Shown here: positions 61,454-64,000 of the stretch, piece by piece
Layout of the letters: each line of letters opens with the position of its first letter
Numbering within the stretch: position 1 is the first letter of the stretch
The notes under the pieces: model-generated
The model's input: only the letters and a program-made list of their open reading frames with translations
What the model was told of the DNA's origin: nothing
Database searches by the model: none
Program-made: the position numbers and the translations under genes
Source of the DNA: Corynebacterium kalidii
GTDB lineage: Bacteria; Actinomycetota; Actinomycetes; Mycobacteriales; Mycobacteriaceae
DNA: 64,000 bases
Assembly: GCF_022869005.1 (NCBI RefSeq)
Contig: NZ_JALIEA010000012.1
Coordinates: 414,108 to 478,107, forward strand
Reading direction: 5' to 3'

Positions 61454-62373
61454 CGACGGAGCTCCTCGCGGCCATCCCGTCCCCGCCCCAGGGCGTGTGG
61501 CACCTCGGCCCGGTCGCGGTGCGCGCCTACGCCCTGTGCATCCTGACCGGGATCGTGGTGGCGGTGTACTGGACGGTGCGCCGCTACGTCGCGCGGGGCG
61601 GCCGGGCCGAGACGGTGATCGACAGTGCGATCGCCGCGGTCCCGGCCGGCATCGTCGGTGGGCGGATCTACCACGTCATCACCGACCACCACCTGTACTT
61701 CGGGGATGGGCGCAACTGGGTCGACGCCGTCAAGATCACCAACGGCGGTCTCGGCATCTGGGGTGCGGTGATCGGCGGTGGTCTGGCGGTGTGGGCCGTC
61801 CTGGCCTACAAGAAGGTGCCGCTGGGGCCGTTCGCCGACGCCGTCGCCCCGCCGATCCTGCTGGCCCAGGCCATCGGGCGGCTGGGGAACTGGTTCAACC
61901 AGGAGCTCTACGGCGGCGAGTCCGACGCCCCGTGGGCGCTGGAGATCTACCGGCGGGTGGACGCCGCCGGCAACATCGACCAGATGAACGGCGTCTCCGA
62001 CGGCGTCGTCCTGGCCACCGTGCAGCCGACGTTCCTGTACGAGCTCCTGTGGAACCTGCTGGTCGTGGTGCTGCTCGTCGTCGCCGACCGACGTCTCCGT
62101 CTCGGCGGGGGCCGGGTGTTCATGCTCTACGTGGCCGGCTACACCTTCGGCCGGTTCTTCATCGAGCTGATGCGTACCGACGCCGCGACCACCGTCTTCG
62201 GTGACGTGCGGATCAACAGCGTGGTGTCCGCCGTGGTGTTCGTCGGCGCGGTCGTCCTCTTCGTCGCGACCCGCTCGCGGACCCGGGAGACCCCTGAGGT
62301 CGTCGCCGGCCCGGCGGCCGGGACACCCGACGGTAGCGGGAGTGAGGGTACCGGGCTATCCTCGGACGGGTGA
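61450..62373 (+). CDS. lgt: Prolipoprotein diacylglyceryl transferase
   Basis: Membrane enzyme adding diacylglycerol to the lipobox Cys, the step before LspA. 307 residues, about seven membrane segments. Family signature [14 protein letters not shown] and conserved RIYHVITDH and [17 protein letters not shown] overlaps trpA; a trpA-lgt junction is also known in mycobacteria. The C-terminal ~35 residues are a Gly/Ser/Thr-rich tail. Confidence 0.96.
   Translation: MTTELLAAIPSPPQGVWHLGPVAVRAYALCILTGIVVAVYWTVRRYVARGGRAETVIDSAIAAVPAGIVGGRIYHVITDHHLYFGDGRNWVDAVKITNGGLGIWGAVIGGGLAVWAVLAYKKVPLGPFADAVAPPILLAQAIGRLGNWFNQELYGGESDAPWALEIYRRVDAAGNIDQMNGVSDGVVLATVQPTFLYELLWNLLVVVLLVVADRRLRLGGGRVFMLYVAGYTFGRFFIELMRTDAATTVFGDVRINSVVSAVVFVGAVVLFVATRSRTRETPEVVAGPAAGTPDGSGSEGTGLSSDG
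62357..62362 (+). promoter_or_regulatory. -10 box of leaderless pyk transcript
   Basis: TATCCT, inside the end of lgt, ends 7 nt before GTG 62370. Gives pyk its own promoter despite the 4-bp overlap with lgt. Confidence 0.6.
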
Positions 62374-63785
62374 GTAGACGCACCAAGATCGTATGCACCC
62401 TGGGCCCCGCAGTGGCCTCCGCAGACAAGATCCGTGAGCTCGTTCTGGCGGGGATGAATGTCGCCCGGCTGAACTTCTCGCACGGCGAACATGCGGATCA
62501 TCAGCAGAACTACGAGTGGGTCCGTCAGGCGGCCGAGGAGACCGGTCGGCCGGTCGGCGTCCTGGCCGACCTGCAGGGGCCGAAGATCCGTCTCGGCCGG
62601 TTCGCCGACGGCGCGACCTACTGGGAGACCGGCGAAGAGGTCCGGATCACCGTCGACGAGGTGTCCGGGACCCACGACCGGGTCTCGACCACCTACAAGG
62701 AGCTGGCCAGGGACGCCCGCCCCGGCGACCGCCTCCTCGTCGACGACGGCAAGGTCGGTCTCGTCTGCAAGTCCGTCGACGGCAACGACGTCGTCTGCGA
62801 AGTGGTCGAGGGCGGCCCCGTCTCCAACAACAAGGGCGTCTCTCTGCCGGGGATGAAGATCTCCGTGCCCGCGCTCTCCGAGAAGGACATCGCCGACCTG
62901 CGGTTCGCCCTGACCATGGGCGCCGACGTCATCGCCCTGTCCTTCGTGCGCTCCCCGGCGGACGTGGAGCTGGTGCACGAGATCATGGACGAGGTCGGCC
63001 GTCGCGTGCCGGTCATCGCGAAGCTGGAGAAGCCCGAGGCCGTCGACGCGCTGGAGCCGATCATCCTGGCCTTCGACGCCATCATGGTCGCCCGTGGTGA
63101 CCTCGGCGTCGAGGTCCCTCTGGAAGAGGTCCCCCTGGTGCAGAAACGGGCCGTGCAGATCGCCCGCGAGAACGCCAAGCCGGTCATCGTCGCCACCCAG
63201 ATGCTGGACTCGATGATCGAGAACTCCCGGCCCACCCGCGCCGAGGCGTCCGACGTCGCCAACGCGGTGCTCGACGGTGCGGACGCGGTCATGCTCTCCG
63301 GTGAGACCTCCGTCGGCAAGTACCCGGTGGACACGGTGAAGACGATGTCGCGCATCGTCACCGCCGCCGAGATCGACGGCGAGGTGCCGCCGTTGTCCCA
63401 CCTCCCGCGCACCAAGCGTGGTGTGATCAGCTTCGCCGCCAAGGACATCGGTGAGCGGCTCAACGCCCGCGCGCTGGTCGCCTTCACCGCCTCCGGTGAC
63501 ACCGCCCGCCGCGTCGCGCGGCTGCGTTCCGACCTGCCGCTGCTGGTGTTCACCCCGTCGCAGGAGGTCCGTAACCAGCTCGCCCTGACCTGGGGTGCGG
63601 AATCCTTCCTCACCAACCACGTCAGCACCACCGACGAGATCATGCAGGAGGTGGACTCCATCCTGCTGGGGCAGGCCGGATTCACCCGGGAGGACGCGGT
63701 CGTCATCGTCGCCGGTTCGCCCCCCGGAACCGCGGGCAACACCAACATGATCCACGTCCACCTGCTCGGCGAAGACACCGCCTAG
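62370..63785 (+). CDS. pyk: Pyruvate kinase
   Basis: Glycolytic enzyme converting phosphoenolpyruvate and ADP to pyruvate and ATP. 471 residues. [27 protein letters not shown], the catalytic-Lys segment [33 protein letters not shown] and the [12 protein letters not shown] motif are all present, and the C-terminal allosteric domain is complete. GTG start supported by a leaderless promoter. Confidence 0.97.
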   Translation: MSRRTKIVCTLGPAVASADKIRELVLAGMNVARLNFSHGEHADHQQNYEWVRQAAEETGRPVGVLADLQGPKIRLGRFADGATYWETGEEVRITVDEVSGTHDRVSTTYKELARDARPGDRLLVDDGKVGLVCKSVDGNDVVCEVVEGGPVSNNKGVSLPGMKISVPALSEKDIADLRFALTMGADVIALSFVRSPADVELVHEIMDEVGRRVPVIAKLEKPEAVDALEPIILAFDAIMVARGDLGVEVPLEEVPLVQKRAVQIARENAKPVIVATQMLDSMIENSRPTRAEASDVANAVLDGADAVMLSGETSVGKYPVDTVKTMSRIVTAAEIDGEVPPLSHLPRTKRGVISFAAKDIGERLNARALVAFTASGDTARRVARLRSDLPLLVFTPSQEVRNQLALTWGAESFLTNHVSTTDEIMQEVDSILLGQAGFTREDAVVIVAGSPPGTAGNTNMIHVHLLGEDTA

Positions 63786-63799
63786 GAGGCAGGTCCCGG

Positions 63800-64000
63800 A
63801 TGATCGACGCGCGTGACACGGCACTGCTGCTGGAAGGCGGCGGCATGCGTGCGTCCTACAGTGCGGGGGCGATGGACGTCCTCATGGAGAACGACGTCCG
63901 CTTCGGCTGGGTCGGGGGAGTCTCGGCCGGGGCCTCCCACCTGGTCAGCTACCTCAGCGGGGAACGCGACCGGCTACGTCACAGCTTCGTGGACTTCGCC
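63800..64000 (+). CDS. Patatin-like phospholipase (5' part, cut by window end)
   Basis: Starts ATG 63800 with AGGAGGCAGG upstream, 14 bp after pyk. The first 67 residues hold the oxyanion motif LEGGGMRASYSAGAMD and the nucleophile elbow GVSAGA (GxSxG). The catalytic Asp would lie beyond the window. The open frame runs through the last base. Probably a cytoplasmic lipid esterase; the substrate is unknown. Confidence 0.85.
   Translation, partial: MIDARDTALLLEGGGMRASYSAGAMDVLMENDVRFGWVGGVSAGASHLVSYLSGERDRLRHSFVDFA

Overview
This window is a gene-dense, very GC-rich chromosomal segment from an actinobacterium, almost certainly a high-GC Corynebacterium. The evidence is the gene content and order: an mraZ-to-divIVA division cluster with meso-DAP-type MurE, SepF and Wag31/DivIVA, and a hisDCB - MFS - hisHA-impA-FI block followed by trpE/C/B/A, lgt and pyk. 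GTG starts and 4-bp ATGA/GTGA gene junctions are frequent, and many start codons sit 7-8 nt behind a TAnnnT -10 box, as in leaderless corynebacterial transcripts. The species assignment is inference. No tRNA, rRNA, CRISPR array, prophage or insertion sequence was seen.

Layout. 1-409: non-coding mraZ control region with MraZ-type boxes. 410-19984: the division/cell wall (dcw) cluster (mraZ, rsmH, ftsL-like, ftsI, murE, murF, mraY, murD, ftsW, murG, murC, ftsQ, ftsZ, pgeF, sepF, yggT, divIVA and a 52-residue membrane protein). The PLP protein gene yggS, normally between pgeF and sepF in this group, is absent. 19985-23526: a T-box leader and a eukaryote-like (type 2) isoleucyl-tRNA synthetase with a strong terminator. 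23608-31852: HNH-endonuclease family gene, dinB, ansA (minus), two lipoprotein genes converging on a shared CTAG, lspA, a RluD-type pseudouridine synthase, a membrane protein and rarD. 31877-34353 (minus): a PLP enzyme and an FAD sugar-lactone oxidase. 34416-36400: nadA-nadC. 36627-42265: lipoprotein, dnaE, a YigZ protein, a small membrane protein and an S4-domain protein. 42247-45155 (minus): TetR regulator, BRCT-domain protein, an unknown protein and a RelA/SpoT-domain alarmone synthetase. 45268-48156: lipoprotein, membrane protein and a large helical-repeat protein. 48246-61453: histidine and tryptophan biosynthesis. 61450-63785: lgt and pyk. The window ends inside a patatin-like gene.

How the genes work together. 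The dcw block makes lipid II (MurC-F, MraY, MurG), polymerises it at the septum (FtsW, FtsI, FtsQ/L), positions the Z ring (FtsZ, SepF) and directs polar growth (DivIVA). The his/trp block turns phosphorylated sugars into histidine and tryptophan; hisG/hisE and trpG/trpD must lie elsewhere. LspA and Lgt are the lipoprotein-processing enzymes that act on lipoproteins such as the four encoded here. Regulation visible in the DNA includes MraZ boxes, a translational T-box before ileS, a palindrome between ansA and its divergent neighbour, and a series of leaderless promoters, several of them inside apparent operons. I did not find a convincing new multi-gene system; the least explained parts are the 42-45 kb minus-strand cluster and the reverse-oriented MraZ-like boxes.
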